DNA of 64,000 bases. Source: Rhabdornis inornatus (taxonomy: Eukaryota > Chordata > Aves > Passeriformes > Rhabdornithidae). The position numbers and the translations under genes are program-made. The stretch covers positions 741,787 to 805,786 of the forward strand of contig VWZS01008816.1 of assembly GCA_013397075.1 (NCBI GenBank), given 5' to 3'. This document shows positions 38,676 through 50,812 of this stretch, one piece after another. Each line of letters starts with the position of its first letter. The first letter of the stretch is position 1. The notes beneath the pieces are model-generated. The model was not told where the DNA came from and did not search any database. It was given only the letters and a program-made list of their open reading frames with translations.

Positions 38676-41600
38676 CCTCCTTTCTACCCCTTATCAGAAA
38701 ACAGAGTGATATTCTGTAATTGGCTTAAGATTTTTTCCTTCAAGTGCAGTGATTTATCATCACTACTGTATCTCGCTGAGAATGTACATAGAGCTAATAA
38801 AAAATCCACCATACAAAGAAAGGGTATCTTGTTGCACAAATGTTCTTAGACATCTAAAATTTGCTCTCAGCATGTCAAAGCACAATTGTGTCTTTTCTGA
38901 ATTACAGGAAAATCTGTGCAAGTGAGAAGCATCTCTGTGAGGAAGATATGCTGTGTCATTCAAATTATTTGGAGGGAAGAGAAGCTAAACCGTGTATTTT
39001 CTTTAATTTCTGTTCAGTTGTTTAAAGCAATAAATAATTTAGTTCCTGCAGGTTAAATGAAGTACTATTACCCTCCTCTAGCAGTAAATTAAACTAATAG
39101 ATCGTGCCATTCAAGACTAAGTGAAATTACAATCCATATTTTAACAGAAATCCATTAAAACCAGAACTACCAACTGGACAAAAAATACATAAAAATCTTT
39201 GACACATACAAAAATTATTTTTACCTCTGAAGAAATGCTTAGAGTTACAAAGAGATAGTCATACAGAGAAAATGGGAGAAGGAAAATGCTGTGACTATGC
39301 TAAACTTTATGCATTTTGTATTTGGCAGGACTGCTGAGCAGTTTCTGATCTGTCTTATGCAGAGAAGGAAAAAGACAAGAAAGAACAGGCATAGCATATT
39401 TGCTCCCCTCCATATCTAGGTCAAATTCCTGCTGCCTAGGCTCCCAAGTGTTTTGAAAGATGTTATAGCACCATTAATTTCACTAATCACACAAAAGATA
39501 AATGGGTCAGATTCAGGTGGCCCAACTGCTCTGGCCAGCTGTCCATGGCTAGTGTTGGGGATAACACGCTTCAGGTCTTGCTCAGTTTATACTTCCACAA
39601 CACATAGGGGAAGGCATCCCATTCATCTTCCTTCCTTCCAGACACAGTCCCTCCAGGAGCAGCTAACAGGACTTTGACTCCATCTTTCCTCAGCAGCAAA
39701 ATTACAGTGTAAGAGTATGGCCAGATTGCTAGAACTGCAAAACAAATTAATGCTGATCAGAGTTACATTAACACATAAATGACTAGACAATTTTGCATAC
39801 TGACATCTGAAATCTAGATATGAGAGAAAATAAGAATGCAGCCCACAGTGTTAAAGGACACTCTGAGTTTCTTATCTGAGTAAACATCTTGGAGTTCAAG
39901 TCCTTTTCTTATTTGCAGTTGTATGTGAACAGAAGTGCAGTAATATGGATATTTTCTGATGGAAGTTTCTTCTGCAAATTCTGTAATAAATTAACAAATG
40001 GTCAATGTACCCATTACATGTTTGTGTTTTGAATGCTTCAAAATTACTTTCTTTTCTGATCAGTCTCTAATTCAGACAAGTATATTTTTAATAAGCCAGG
40101 TCTCAGTGTAAAAGTTATTAATATAAAGGAAATTATAGGCTTTTTTATACAACTAGAAAATAAATTCCCAACCTTCCCTACAGTTAGCAAACAAGTATGG
40201 CTATCCTACCTCCACTCAGCTTCAATTTTGCATGAAGCTAGTACAAACCTAAATTTTTCAGGCAATCATCTCTATCAAACTTGGGAAAATTAAATAAATT
40301 ATTCTGAAATATTTGGGAATGACAGAAGAGACTGGCTAAGACTAAGTGGCAGACACACTGAGGAAGCCAGTTTAAGAAAAGTTAAATACAAGTCTCAGAA
40401 ATTGGCAGTAACTGCATTTTATATAAGCAGGTTATTGAATACAAAGCACTTCTCAGGAGGTTTCTTTTAGAAATAAACACTGATGCTGACTAACAAAGAG
40501 CTTAAAAGATTAACAAATATATCCAGTTCTGTATTAAGGAGATTGCAATTGAAATTTAATTCTTTGTAGACTTCAGCTTGTTAGTATGGAATTAATACAG
40601 TTTTGCATTGAATAATCATGCTTGAATGCAAAAAGCAAAAAATGTGTTTCATATTAAATTATATTTAATGACAAGACGAAGCCCTGTCAAGCCCTGAAAG
40701 TGGTGGATCACATGGCTAAAAAAATGCATAATGTGGCAAGGAAAACTTTCCAGTGTGAGGTCAACAATAGTTAGGAGTGCTTTTTGAGGCAAGAAGGAAA
40801 GATTAACATAGCATTAGCTATATCTCCTCAGCATAGAATTAATCAGATAATCAGAGTAAAGCTGCAACTTTCCTCTTTGGGTTTGTTAAAAAATGGAAAA
40901 TTTATCATGATTCCAACTCTCAGAGATTTTGAGAGCCAGCTGAAGCATTTCTGTCACGACTAATTTTTTTCAGATTAAAAAAATGAGTTGCTTGCACTTG
41001 GAATTAAAGGAGTGTAAAGTATGCTGATCATATATACCTTAAATAATGAAATAAGAAATGGCTTGCTGATAACAGAACTTAAATTTTATTTTAATTGCTA
41101 CCTTTTAAGCCTATTCCCACATAAATTAATTTTGAATTGGATAATCAATTTATGTACAAAATACATCAATCCGCCATCTTGTCTATGTGGCTACTTTGAA
41201 CTTATATACAGGTAAAAAAATGTTTTGCAGTCAAGACAACTTTTAATTAGAACATATTTCTTAATGTCTTTATATCAGATTTGTTCCACTAAAACACAAA
41301 GGGTGATTACTAGCCTACTCTTTGCATAGAGTGTTCTGCTTTAATTTAGTGTGATTGCCTTCAAACTTCTCTTTACTCATTTCCTACTTTTTCTTAACAA
41401 ATTCTTGTTTTTTATCTTGGATTTTAAGATGAATGTTGCCAGTTTATGTGAAAATGTAATACTATGTCTTATTCCTTTCAATGAAATCTCAAGAATATAA
41501 TTCAGACCTCTGATTCTTCTGCAGTAAAGGTAAAACTTTAACCTGCCCTAAAGTAGAATTATGGTGTCACCATTGCTGTCAGAAGCACTTGATTGAATAT

Positions 41601-44600
41601 TATGAAAAAATAAAATTATAATGCAGAAATTTTCTACTCTAACATCTAACTTGTCACAAAAGAACCTGCAGAGTTTTTAAAATAGTATACAATTGAAAAT
41701 AATTTCCGTTAGTGACAAAGTACATTGCACACAATTGTTTTGGTTTATTTTGCCTTTCATTTCTTTGTATTCTGGAGTGCTAGTCTGTTTTGCTACTAGA
41801 TTTTGAAACATGGTGCTAAGGAACTCTCCAGAAACTTCATTAAAACCCAACTGAATACTCTGTTTCTTTGATATGTAAATCAAAGCCTAAATATCTCTGT
41901 CTTGCTAGTGATCAAGAGCAATATGCTTATTGCAGATCACATGCGTGCAACCAGTTTCCCTTTTGGTTTATTGACCTATGTTTTTATTAGTTCATATGGT
42001 CAGTACTTATGGCTCCTGGATTTGTCATGATTAGTAAGAAATACTTTCTGATTTTATTACCATTTAAGAATGAACTTGTGCAATTTATTCACCATAAGGT
42101 ATTTTGTAAAATAAAAACATTTTTACATTTATAATTCAAAAATGTCGATGGTACATGGAAATTCTACTTCACATATAGACTATGATGGTTACTATCAATT
42201 CTACAGTTGATTACAATATTTATATTGTTTTCAGATCATTTAAATTATTTCCTTGTTTACTTTACCTCACCCAAATAAATTAGGAAGCATTCCAGATAGA
42301 CTAATTATGAAGTGATATTTTGTTATAGAAGTAGATGACTAGATTGAATGCAAGTATTTCTCTAGGTCATAAATTTTAAAAATAAAACACAGATGTATTT
42401 TATTTTAAGCATTAGATATATATCAGCAGAACTTTGCTTTATATACATATAAATATATATATATACATACGTATGTATCTGTAGTCACTTTAAAATTATC
42501 TTTTTTTTAAAATAAATATTTCATCATTTACATATTAAGTAGCATACTTCTTTAGGAATAACCAGCATTTTAAATATTTTGCATTTTTTATTCTTCACTT
42601 GTTTTCTTAATTTCCATTGGAGGCGGTGGTGTTGTTCAATGTTCCCAACAACAGGCAACCCAGCACCATCTATCTCATTTTGAGACCACCTCCTTTGCTG
42701 TCCTGATCACTCTTGAACTTCTCAAGTACTATATTCAGAGAACAATCTTTGTGCAACCTGCGGCTTTCTATGTCATATAGGCTCTGCAGTTTCCATGCTA
42801 CAGCACCAAGACATAATTCCTAGTGAATGAACAGGGGCATAGAAGGATCATTTAAAAGGTTTTAAACCGTTAAGATTATTTAAAAGATTTAATTTTAAAG
42901 GTTTAGCATTGCTTTTTTCTACCATTACTATTTACCCTAAACATCAACTAAAACTTGGGAAGTGAGAGGTTGAGTAAAATTCAAACACTTATGGAACTAT
43001 AAAATGAGAAAATGTGAAGAACCCTAAGGGATTAGTATTAGTAGAAAATGTAGGCATATCTTCTCGTGAACTGGGACAAGATTCAAAATGTCTAGACTTT
43101 ACTAAGCTGGAAATTCTGTAAAAGGCCCAAATCAGGAAGATGGTACCTGACAGTGCAGATTAAAATTGCTATGGAATTCTCAGTGCACTCCTAAAACATG
43201 ATTTTGCATATGCTGGCAAAGGCAAAACTCAACATCTGCTTTTGTGACAGGTTACATCAAAATAGAATTAAAACAATTTTTTTTAAAAAATCTGGTTTTA
43301 AAGTGATTAAATGTCAGTGGACTGGATATCTTCTTCAAAAGCTATTTGATTTTATGGGTATATATTTTTTTTTTGATTGAAAAAGTAGTACTAACTTCCA
43401 GATAAATTATGCCTAAGAATTGTAATTGATTGATTTTTCCCCTTTGATAATTTTTTTTCTGTCATAGAAACTTAAACCAACATACTTCTTTGTCAATGCC
43501 TGATAAAAGCACTTACCAGTATTTACAATAGAATATTCATTAGAAGAAAAGATTAAAACTGTCGTTTAATTTTCTGACTCAAGTGTCACATTTGAAGGTA
43601 TGTTTCAAATATCATTTAAATAAAATAAATATACACTTTTTTCCTTATTTTAAGCCATTCTAGCAAGACTTATATAGAAAAATGTGTCCCATCTTTATAC
43701 TTGGATCTGATACTTCCTTTTCACATGCCATTTACATTACATCCAGTACCACAGAGATGGCATAATTAACTTATGCTGACACAGTGGTGTTACCTTTGCT
43801 TATCCTCAAAAAGCACTAAAAGTCTAAGCCCCTGCAGAATTTCACCACCTGCACTGCAAGCTCTAAAACAGGCCTGTTAACAACAGTATTATGGTTTCTG
43901 AAAAGCTCAGAGGAAATCAGGAAAAAAATACACAGGGAAGGGCATAAAGGGAAATGTGATTTTTAATTTTTTAAGCTGCTTTCTTCCAGTTTTGTGTTAA
44001 AATAAGATGCCAGATAAAGTTACTAGTAGCAAAAATGACATGAGAAACCCAAATTGAAAAGTAATTTAAACCTGAAGCAAATTGTCCCAGCGGAATAAGC
44101 AGTACTTTCGGTTAGACCTCAAAAACCCCTCAGCATCTAAAGGGCATTCTCAGGCTCTTAACAGTAATAAGTGTCTGAGGTCACCTTCATGTTAAGCTTG
44201 CTGCAACTTTCCTTGGCAAAATGCTGAGAGATACCTAGAGCATCTAAAAGAAGAAATGTCACAAAATTTACTCAGTTGATATTCTTCATTTCTTTGGGAG
44301 AAATGTGTTAAGTGCTATGGACAAAATGTCAATATTTAATTTATTAATAAAGGTACTATCAGTAGTTCTGGAATTGTTTATTTTTTCCTATATTCCTTGG
44401 CACTAGACCGGGCAATCAGTGATTATAATTGCCCACTCTGAAGTTTAGCAAGGCTGCTCTTTGCAGTAGCAATTTTTGAGATTCATCTGCAGTAAAAGAT
44501 GTGTGAGGCAGACCCAAGAAAAGTAGAAAAACATGGTATCCACAGAGATTTTTGAGATCAGAGAGATGTATGTGATTTCATTTCTATATTGATTTAATTT

Positions 44601-44681
44601 AATCTCCTTTATCAACCTAATTAATCTTCCAGTGTTAGTGATAAAAAATATGCTAAGCAAATTAGATATAAACCATTATAT
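38676..44681. other. Unique AT-rich sequence, no gene seen
   Basis: About 6 kb with no recognisable exon or RNA gene. GC-richer patches at about 39420-39690 and 42610-42790 remain unassigned. A TA/CATA microsatellite lies at 42441-42478. Confidence 0.5.
42441..42478. repeat. TA/CATA microsatellite
   Basis: ATATACATATAAA followed by an alternating TA run, then CATACGTATGTAT, which is itself a palindrome centred on ACGT. Confidence 0.9.
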
Positions 44682-44685
44682 TAAA

Positions 44686-45171
44686 TGTTGTGGTGTGCTA
44701 TTTTGCTTCTGTTTTCCCTTTGTTAAATGGTTTCTTCCTATGTTAAAACCCCGTATTGTTTGTTGTTTCAGTTGCCCCAATCCCCACCTTTACCCTATCA
44801 GTCAGCCCTAATCCCCTCCCATTCTTCTAGAATGTTCCCCATCCATCACCCTTATCCACTCCCCTACGATTGTCAATCCCCGCTGGCCCTTCCCAAACTT
44901 CCAGTGTGTTCTGTGTCAGTTATCCCCTCCTCGGTTACTCATTTGATGTCTCTGTGTATTCCCCGCCTATGTTTNNNNNNNNNNNNNNNNNNNNNNNNNN
45001 NNNNNNNNNNNNNNNNNNNNNNNNNNNNNNNNNNNNNNNNNNNNNNNNNNNNNNNNNNNNNNNNNNNNNNNNNNNNNNNNNNNNNNNNNNTCTCGGCGCC
45101 GGTCTCGCCTGGAGAGCTAGCTGGGCGAGCCGAGCTCGGGTGGAAAAGGCGAGCCGCATAAACTAAATACA
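44686..45171 (+). mobile_element. Probable solo retroviral LTR interrupted by an assembly gap
   Basis: The block starts with TGTTGTGG and ends with AAATACA, the TG...CA termini of retroviral LTRs. It is bounded by the 4-bp direct repeat TAAA (44682-44685 and 45172-45175), which fits a 4-bp target-site duplication. The left part is pyrimidine-rich and C-rich. The right part after the gap is CpG-rich (GGCGCCGG, GGGCGAGCCGAGCTCGG) and passes into GCATAAAC, a degraded polyadenylation-signal-like context. No gag, pol or env sequence adjoins it, so a solo LTR left by recombination is the simplest reading. The family is not identified, and the flanks are AT-rich, so a 4-bp match is only moderate evidence. 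Confidence 0.55.
44975..45090. other. Assembly gap, 116 N
   Basis: A run of N between C-rich and CpG-rich sequence. Open frames crossing it are meaningless. Whether 116 is a measured or an arbitrary gap size cannot be told from the sequence. Confidence 1.
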
Positions 45172-45216
45172 TAAAATTGTTAAATATTAATTATGTATGT
45201 GTGGACAATGGTGGTA

Positions 45217-45250
45217 GGGAAGGAAGGAAGGAAAGGAAGGAAGGAAGGAA
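45217..45250. repeat. GGAA microsatellite
   Basis: About eight GGAA/GAAG units with one extra A, about 45 bp after the putative LTR end. GGAA arrays can bind ETS-family proteins, but there is no evidence of that here. Confidence 0.93.
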
Positions 45251-46919
45251 TTCTTTTAGTTTTGCTATTTAGAGAAGAAGTGGCCTTGGATTCAGTTACA
45301 AAATGGCTTTTGAAAAGTTTGAAAAGTATATTGAAAAGTAAAATCAGTTGTTTTTCCTAGTTTTGAATAGCCAATGGCAGTGTCAAAACATGAAAAAGCT
45401 TAGAGAATCATTATTGTATATTATCAACATTTGTTTCGCTCTTATTACTACTCTGCTTTTTCTGTACTGTGTCTTTAGAGCACTGTTAGAGTTTTACATT
45501 TTCTACCACTTACCCTGATGTAGGAAGGTATAGTATAATGCATAAACAATATTTAAATACAATACATATTTGTAAAAAAAAATACCTATTACAACATAAT
45601 GCGAACTGAAGTGGAATGATCACGCTTCATGTAGAGATGCTAGGCTTGAGGGGTTTTTTTGCAGAATGGGTTTTCCAGTCTGTCTTAAGTTTAAGAAGGT
45701 CTCTGAAACTCTATCTCAAAAAAATCTCTCCACAGGCATCAGAGATTCTTGGTTTTGTTTAAATTGAGAATGTCTGGATTGGTGAACAAGTCCCTGATAA
45801 AGATTTGCCTCACATTCTGGGCACTTGAACCTAACTACCAGCATCAATGTGCCCTTTTTGTCTCATCCACGTGCTGATGAGACAAAGGCACGTACTTTTG
45901 TCCATCTTGCTGTCACCCTTGTCTCGTTTTTCACTTTTTCTCAGGGAGCAACTGCTCTTGCTGTCGCTTCACAGGATCATGCTCTTCAGACTGGCAATGA
46001 GAGGATGTTTGAAACTCCTTACTTACTAGGTTCTTTTAAACAAGACCATGAATTCTGCAGTGAGTCAGATCTCCCAAGTCTTGGTAGGTAATCAGTTCTG
46101 GGTGGTGGCAGAAGTTTCCATTGTAAGGAACTTTGCAGTGAGGTCTTCATCTGGATGACAAAAACCTTCCCAAAACTCATCTTTGCTGAATTCTAACATT
46201 CAGTTTTGTGTCCCATGGTCCTATGGGACCATATCAGTTCAATTGCTATTGATAAACTGTGTTCAAAACACCCCATACCTTAAGTATGTTCAGAAGACCG
46301 TCCTAAGACCATCCATTTCTATATCTGCAGGAATAATTTCTAAAACTTATTTAGAATTCTTTTATCTAGTTAAATCTATTTTGCAATAAGAACTGCCTCA
46401 GAGAGTCACTGGAGCAACCGAATTTCTCATCTCAGATGTTATTCAATACATGGAAGCACATAGATAGTCACTGCAAACTGTCAGACATAAATACCTGGAT
46501 TCCTTGAATTTTCTACCTCTTGCAGCTATTTCTCTTGTGATAATTTTCTACTAATTAGCTCTTGTGATAATTAGTGAGATGCTCTGTAGTGCAAATTGTC
46601 TCAAATTAGTCAATGGGATCATCTCAGCAAAAACTGGCCAGAAGCTTCTTTGATCAGCCAGGGAATTGCTGACAGAGCGGACATAGGCATAGCCGTGATA
46701 TCTACCTATACCACAATTGCAGGAAAAGCATGAATTTCATATTTATATAATATTTCTAGCTTAAATCCTTTAGATCTTGCCACAATGACATGTGAGCTTT
46801 GCAGTATTTAAAAAAACAAAAACACTAGGTTTGTATTTGTCAGGAATGTTTCCTCTCTAAAACGAAAAAACTTTCATTCATACAAAATAAAGATGAACTT
46901 TATCATTAGAACAAAGTAG
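45251..46919. other. Unique sequence, no gene seen
   Basis: The 88-codon and 60-codon forward frames near 45.8-46.1 kb have no recognisable domain. The interval contains a hairpin (listed) and a 14-bp direct repeat CTCTTGTGATAATT at 46532-46545 and 46559-46572, offset by 27 bp. Confidence 0.5.
45849..45891. repeat. Bulged inverted repeat with CACGTG in the loop
   Basis: TTTGTCTCAT (45857-45866) pairs perfectly with ATGAGACAAA (45877-45886). The stem extends by GTGCC (45849-45853) with GGCAC (45887-45891) after a 3-nt bulge. The 10-nt loop carries CACGTG (45868-45873), an E-box palindrome. Confidence 0.8.
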
Positions 46920-47395
46920 AGAGATGGGCAATCACCAATTGTTTTAAATTTAATGAAGACAAGTCCTGGAATCTGAGCCAGGACAGGACAACCCTGGGTA
47001 TTTGGATAGACTGGGGAATGAAATGCTGGAGGGCACCACTGCAGGAAGGGACTTAGTGGTCCATGGCAAGTTGACCATGAGCCAGCAGTGCCCTGGAAGC
47101 CAGGAGGGACAACCCTGTCCTGGGGGTCACCAGGCACAGCATCACCAGCCAGGCAAGGGAGGGGATTGTCCTGCTCTGCTCTGAGCTGGGACAGCGTCAC
47201 CTCCAGTGCTGGGGACAGCTTTGCGTGCTGCGTTACAAAAAAGACATTGAGCTGTTAGAGAGTGTCCAAAGGAAGTTATGAAGATGGTGAAGGGTCTGGA
47301 GGGGAAGCCGGATGAGGAGGAGCTGGAATCACTTGGTCTGTTCAGCCTGGAGGAGACTGAGGGGAGAACATCTTGTGGTCCATCTCAAGCTCTTC
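46920..47395 (+). mobile_element. CR1 LINE, internal ORF2 C-terminal fragment
   Basis: The copy runs forward from about the FADDTKL-downstream region: GACTGGGGAATGAAATGCTGG, then GACCATGAGCCAGCAGTGCC. It continues through the GCCAGGCAAGGGAGGGGATTG segment to AAGGGTCTGGAGG and TTCAGCCTGGAGGAGACTGA (47341-47360). It stops abruptly near 47395 without the 3' UTR terminus, so both ends are missing. It is close in text to the reverse CR1 at 60705-61645 (shared words such as GTCACCAGGCACAGCATCAC), which suggests the same subfamily. Confidence 0.9.
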
Positions 47396-49784
47396 CTAGT
47401 GGAGGAGTTTTTCTTTATTGGAAGTTTCAGCTGTTCTTGCTACTGTTAATTGGCTTCATAAGAAAAGGCCACAACATGAGGGTTCTTTCTGCCCTTTGTG
47501 TTAGCAGTGATTTTTGCTATAATGTCAGAATCCTTGTGAAAACAACTACTTTGGGGAGGAAGAAAAGATGCATCACTGAAAGACTTTACAGACTTCCCCC
47601 ACAATTTTCCTTAAAATGTTGTCATAGATGTCTATCACAACTGTACTATGCTGACAAATTTTTTTTTTCTATTTCTCCAGTGGAAAAAATAAGTAGAAAT
47701 ATAGAGTTCTTCAAACAACTATGTGGCAAAGAGACTACATTTTATTTTGCTTACTGTCAGGGAAACTGAACAAAAGAAAAATACGTACCTTTTTTAAAAG
47801 GAAAGAAACACTGAATTACCTTCAAAGAAGGCATCATTTTCACCAAAAAAGAAATAAAGTTTGTACCAGTCCCATAGTCCATTCTCTTTTATTCCACTCA
47901 TGCAGATGAGTCACATTCTCATTGAATGCTAAAAAATCCTCACTTACACCTCCACAGGTCTCCTAATGGACTCTTCATAACCTTTAAATTGTATAAAACA
48001 ATCTAATGTGTGTTTTCATAAAAAGAGGCATCCCAACATTTAAAAAATATTCTCATTTAGTCCAGTGGGAAAAGTTTCTATTTCAGAATGGGGTTACAGA
48101 GTCAAAATTACTCTCCAAATCTAGCCCATAGGGAAATGACAGAATGAGCAGCATATTTGGCCCACTTTTCCACTGTTACTTTCCTCCACTTCCTTAGTCC
48201 CAAATGAGCACCTTTTCATGGCTTTAGAGGCTGTGGAGTATTCCATCACGTAGCAGGAAAAGCTACATAAAAGCTGTAGCAGTCAGCTTTTAGTAAGGAG
48301 TCTGAAAAGTTTCTGGAGAAATAATTAATGAAGGCAGAAAGAAAGCTAGGAAAGGGAAGTCTGAACGACTTGGAGCTAATCTATTACTTGAAAGTGTCAG
48401 CAGCAGCAAAGTGTTATCTACTGTTTGCAGCAAGACTGTAGATATATGTCATGCCTACATTCTTACTTTACTTACCCTAGGACTCCTCTCAAGGGTTGGG
48501 AACCATTTGGCTTTATTACTGTGATTAAACCAATGTGCTTTAAAGGATTTAAAACTTAAATTTCTGGCTACTGTAGTCAGAATTGATCCTATGATCTCAA
48601 AAGACTAGACAAAACTGAATTTTGCAATCAGAGGAAGAAACACATATGAAAGAAATATGAATTTTGGGAGCAGAATGACAATTGATAAATCTTTCTCCTT
48701 TCTGCCTGCCTAAGGGACAATGCTTTCATTTTCCCTGGAAGAGGTATTCATTAGGGTTATACTGACAATAGTCTGCAGGACTGAGATCCAAAACCCATTG
48801 TATTCACACCAATTCCAAGGAGATGTTGCTATACTCAGTGTACTAGTAGCATGTTGCTATTCTGGGGAAATCCAAACTTCTGTCAAAAAACTGGTGCAAA
48901 GCTGTTTGCAGTGGCAGCAGGAATGACAGGAATGCCTGTTAATAAGGGTATTTTCTTACCCTCAGCAGTCTACCTGGGACAAGTATTTGTCTATTGTTAT
49001 AATGCCAACCTAATTTCAGTCAAAAGGAGCAGGACTTTTCTGCTATTCAAGCAGAAGATTAAAATTAGTTTTAACTTTATTAATGCATTTTCTGGAACAT
49101 AAGGAGTAAATTATTAGGTGAATTTGAGAGCTTAAAAATTATATCTTCCTTTCTTCTTAATTTTTTCATGAGGTAAAATGGTTTCTATTTATGGGTAATC
49201 AATTCCCTAACATATTAATTTAATTGCTGTTTCAATGCCATTTTGTTTTTAACTTGTGCAGCCTTATTCAAAGCAGTTGAAAGAAAAGTTTGAAAATCTA
49301 TAGCTCAGTTATAGTTCTAAAAATAATGCTGAAGACCATGTGTCATTCAGTTTGAGGTTAATACAAGTAAATTTAAGTTTTGACAGGTTGGATTGCCCAT
49401 GTGCACACAAGGTCTCTAAGCTCATCTGTTCCTGACATTCCTGGGTCGAATTTGTCTTATTAAATATTTCCATCTGCTGAGATTTCATAGTTTATCTTAG
49501 ACATCTCCCCCAGGATACATATGATACAGGTACAGACCATAAGGGAGGTTCACATATCCCTGCAACAGTAGACAGAACCAGACAACACACATTGGAAGAG
49601 CTGAAGTAGTACTTGCTGCCCATGTGAAGAAATGGAGCTCAATGAAACTCAATACAATGGCAGCCTCTGCAGTGACTGACAACTGTCTTGAGAAAGCTGC
49701 ATGACAGAACTGGAGGCATAGTGCCATGGGGGTTGCATTTGAGAATGGATTGGGGAAAAAATACTTGCTGTCTAGGTGGAACAC
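47396..49784. other. Unique AT-rich sequence, nothing recognised
   Basis: The interval has no recognisable exon or RNA gene. The part immediately before 49785 (49490-49780) is GC-richer and could be an unrecognised extension of the next CR1 or another decayed element. Confidence 0.45.
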
Positions 49785-50630
49785 CCCCTCTACAGGATTG
49801 TGGATGACACCAAATTGGAAAAAAGGGTCTGGAGGGCTGGACTGCTGTGTGAAGGGGTTTAAACAGAAGACATGATATGACAGAAATTTGAAAAAGTGTT
49901 AAAATGGTAAACACTGAGTCCTGTATCATGACCATAATAATAATAAAAAAACCCAGTACTGGCTGGACATCAAGTGAGCAGAAAGCAGTTTGGTAGAAGA
50001 GAGGGGTCCTGGCAGACAGAAAATCAATACGAGCCACCAGTGTGCCCTTGCAGCAAAGAAGGGCAGCAGCACCTTGGGCTGTGTTAGGATGAGTCTTGCC
50101 AGCAGCTCCAGAGAAGTGATTGTCTTACCTCCCTTTGACATTTGTGACACTACAGCTGGAGTGCTGTACCCAGTCTTGGTCTCCTCACCATAAGAAAGAT
50201 ATTGATGTGCTGGAACCAAACCAGCAAAGGAAATTAGATCACTTGACATTTGACATACATTGTGTGAGGGGGGGCTAACAGATGAATTTGGTCTTAGCAA
50301 GAGAGGCTAAGAGGGAGGTCTCATAAATACCTTTAACAAGCTAGTGGAAGCATACAGAGAGCCAGGCTCTCCTAGAATGAGACACAGTGGACAAAGTTTA
50401 CAACATGGGAAAGTCTAAATATATGAAAGAAAATCTGTTTTCATTATGAGGGTGGTTAAATTGGCTTCCCAGAGAGCTGGTAGAATGTCTGTTTGTGAAT
50501 ATATCCAAAATCGACACGATAAAGCCTTAATTTACATGGTTTAAATTGGCTCATTTTGAGCTAGAGTTTGGACAAGATGACCTCCAGAGGTTTCTTCCAA
50601 CCTAAGCTATTTTGTAGTTAATGATTCTAT
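49785..50630 (+). mobile_element. CR1 LINE, ORF2 C-terminal part to 3' end, diverged
   Basis: It starts at GTGGATGACACCAAATTGG (49800-49818), the FADDTKL region. It then shows GCCACCAGTGTGCCCTTGCA (50032-50051), GCTGTGTTAGGATGAGTC and ACACTACAGCTGGAGTGCTG. After the coding end come 3' UTR words, including GACAAGATGACCTCCAGAGG and CTTCCAACCTAAGC (50595-50608). It finishes at ATGATTCTATGG (50621-50632). The many substitutions and indels mark it as older than the 53.9-kb copy. An A/C-rich tract begins directly at its 3' end. Confidence 0.9.
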
Positions 50631-50632
50631 GG

Positions 50633-50812
50633 AAAAAAAAAAAAAAAAACAACAAACCCAAAAAACCCCAAAAAACCCCCAAACAAACAAACATACAAAA
50701 AAAACCCCCAAAAAACAACAAAAAAACAACAACCAAAAAAACCCACACACACCCCAAAAAAACAAACAAACAAACAAAACAAAACAAAAAACAAAAATAA
50801 AAAAAAAGAAAG
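50633..50812. repeat. A/C-rich simple repeat abutting a CR1 3' end
   Basis: A poly-A stretch is followed by irregular AACCCC and CAAA units. The C runs (50657-50659, 50666-50669, 50676-50680, 50705-50709) make the minus strand G-run rich, with two adjacent spacings of six bases. CR1 elements normally end in ATTCTATG repeats and not poly-A, so this tract is not a standard tail. Confidence 0.93.

Noticed and set aside
37766..38709. Several 70-110 codon forward frames
   Set aside because: They are antisense shadows of the reverse CR1.
44727..45172. Open frames on both strands at the putative solo LTR
   Set aside because: They run through 116 N and are not real sequence.
47278..47769. 163-codon forward frame
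   Set aside because: Its first third is the C-terminal part of a CR1 ORF and the rest runs by chance into unrelated flanking DNA.
50641..50812. Regularly spaced C runs as a possible CRISPR-like or protein repeat
   Set aside because: It is irregular low-complexity A/C sequence with no conserved repeat/spacer structure, in a vertebrate-type genome.
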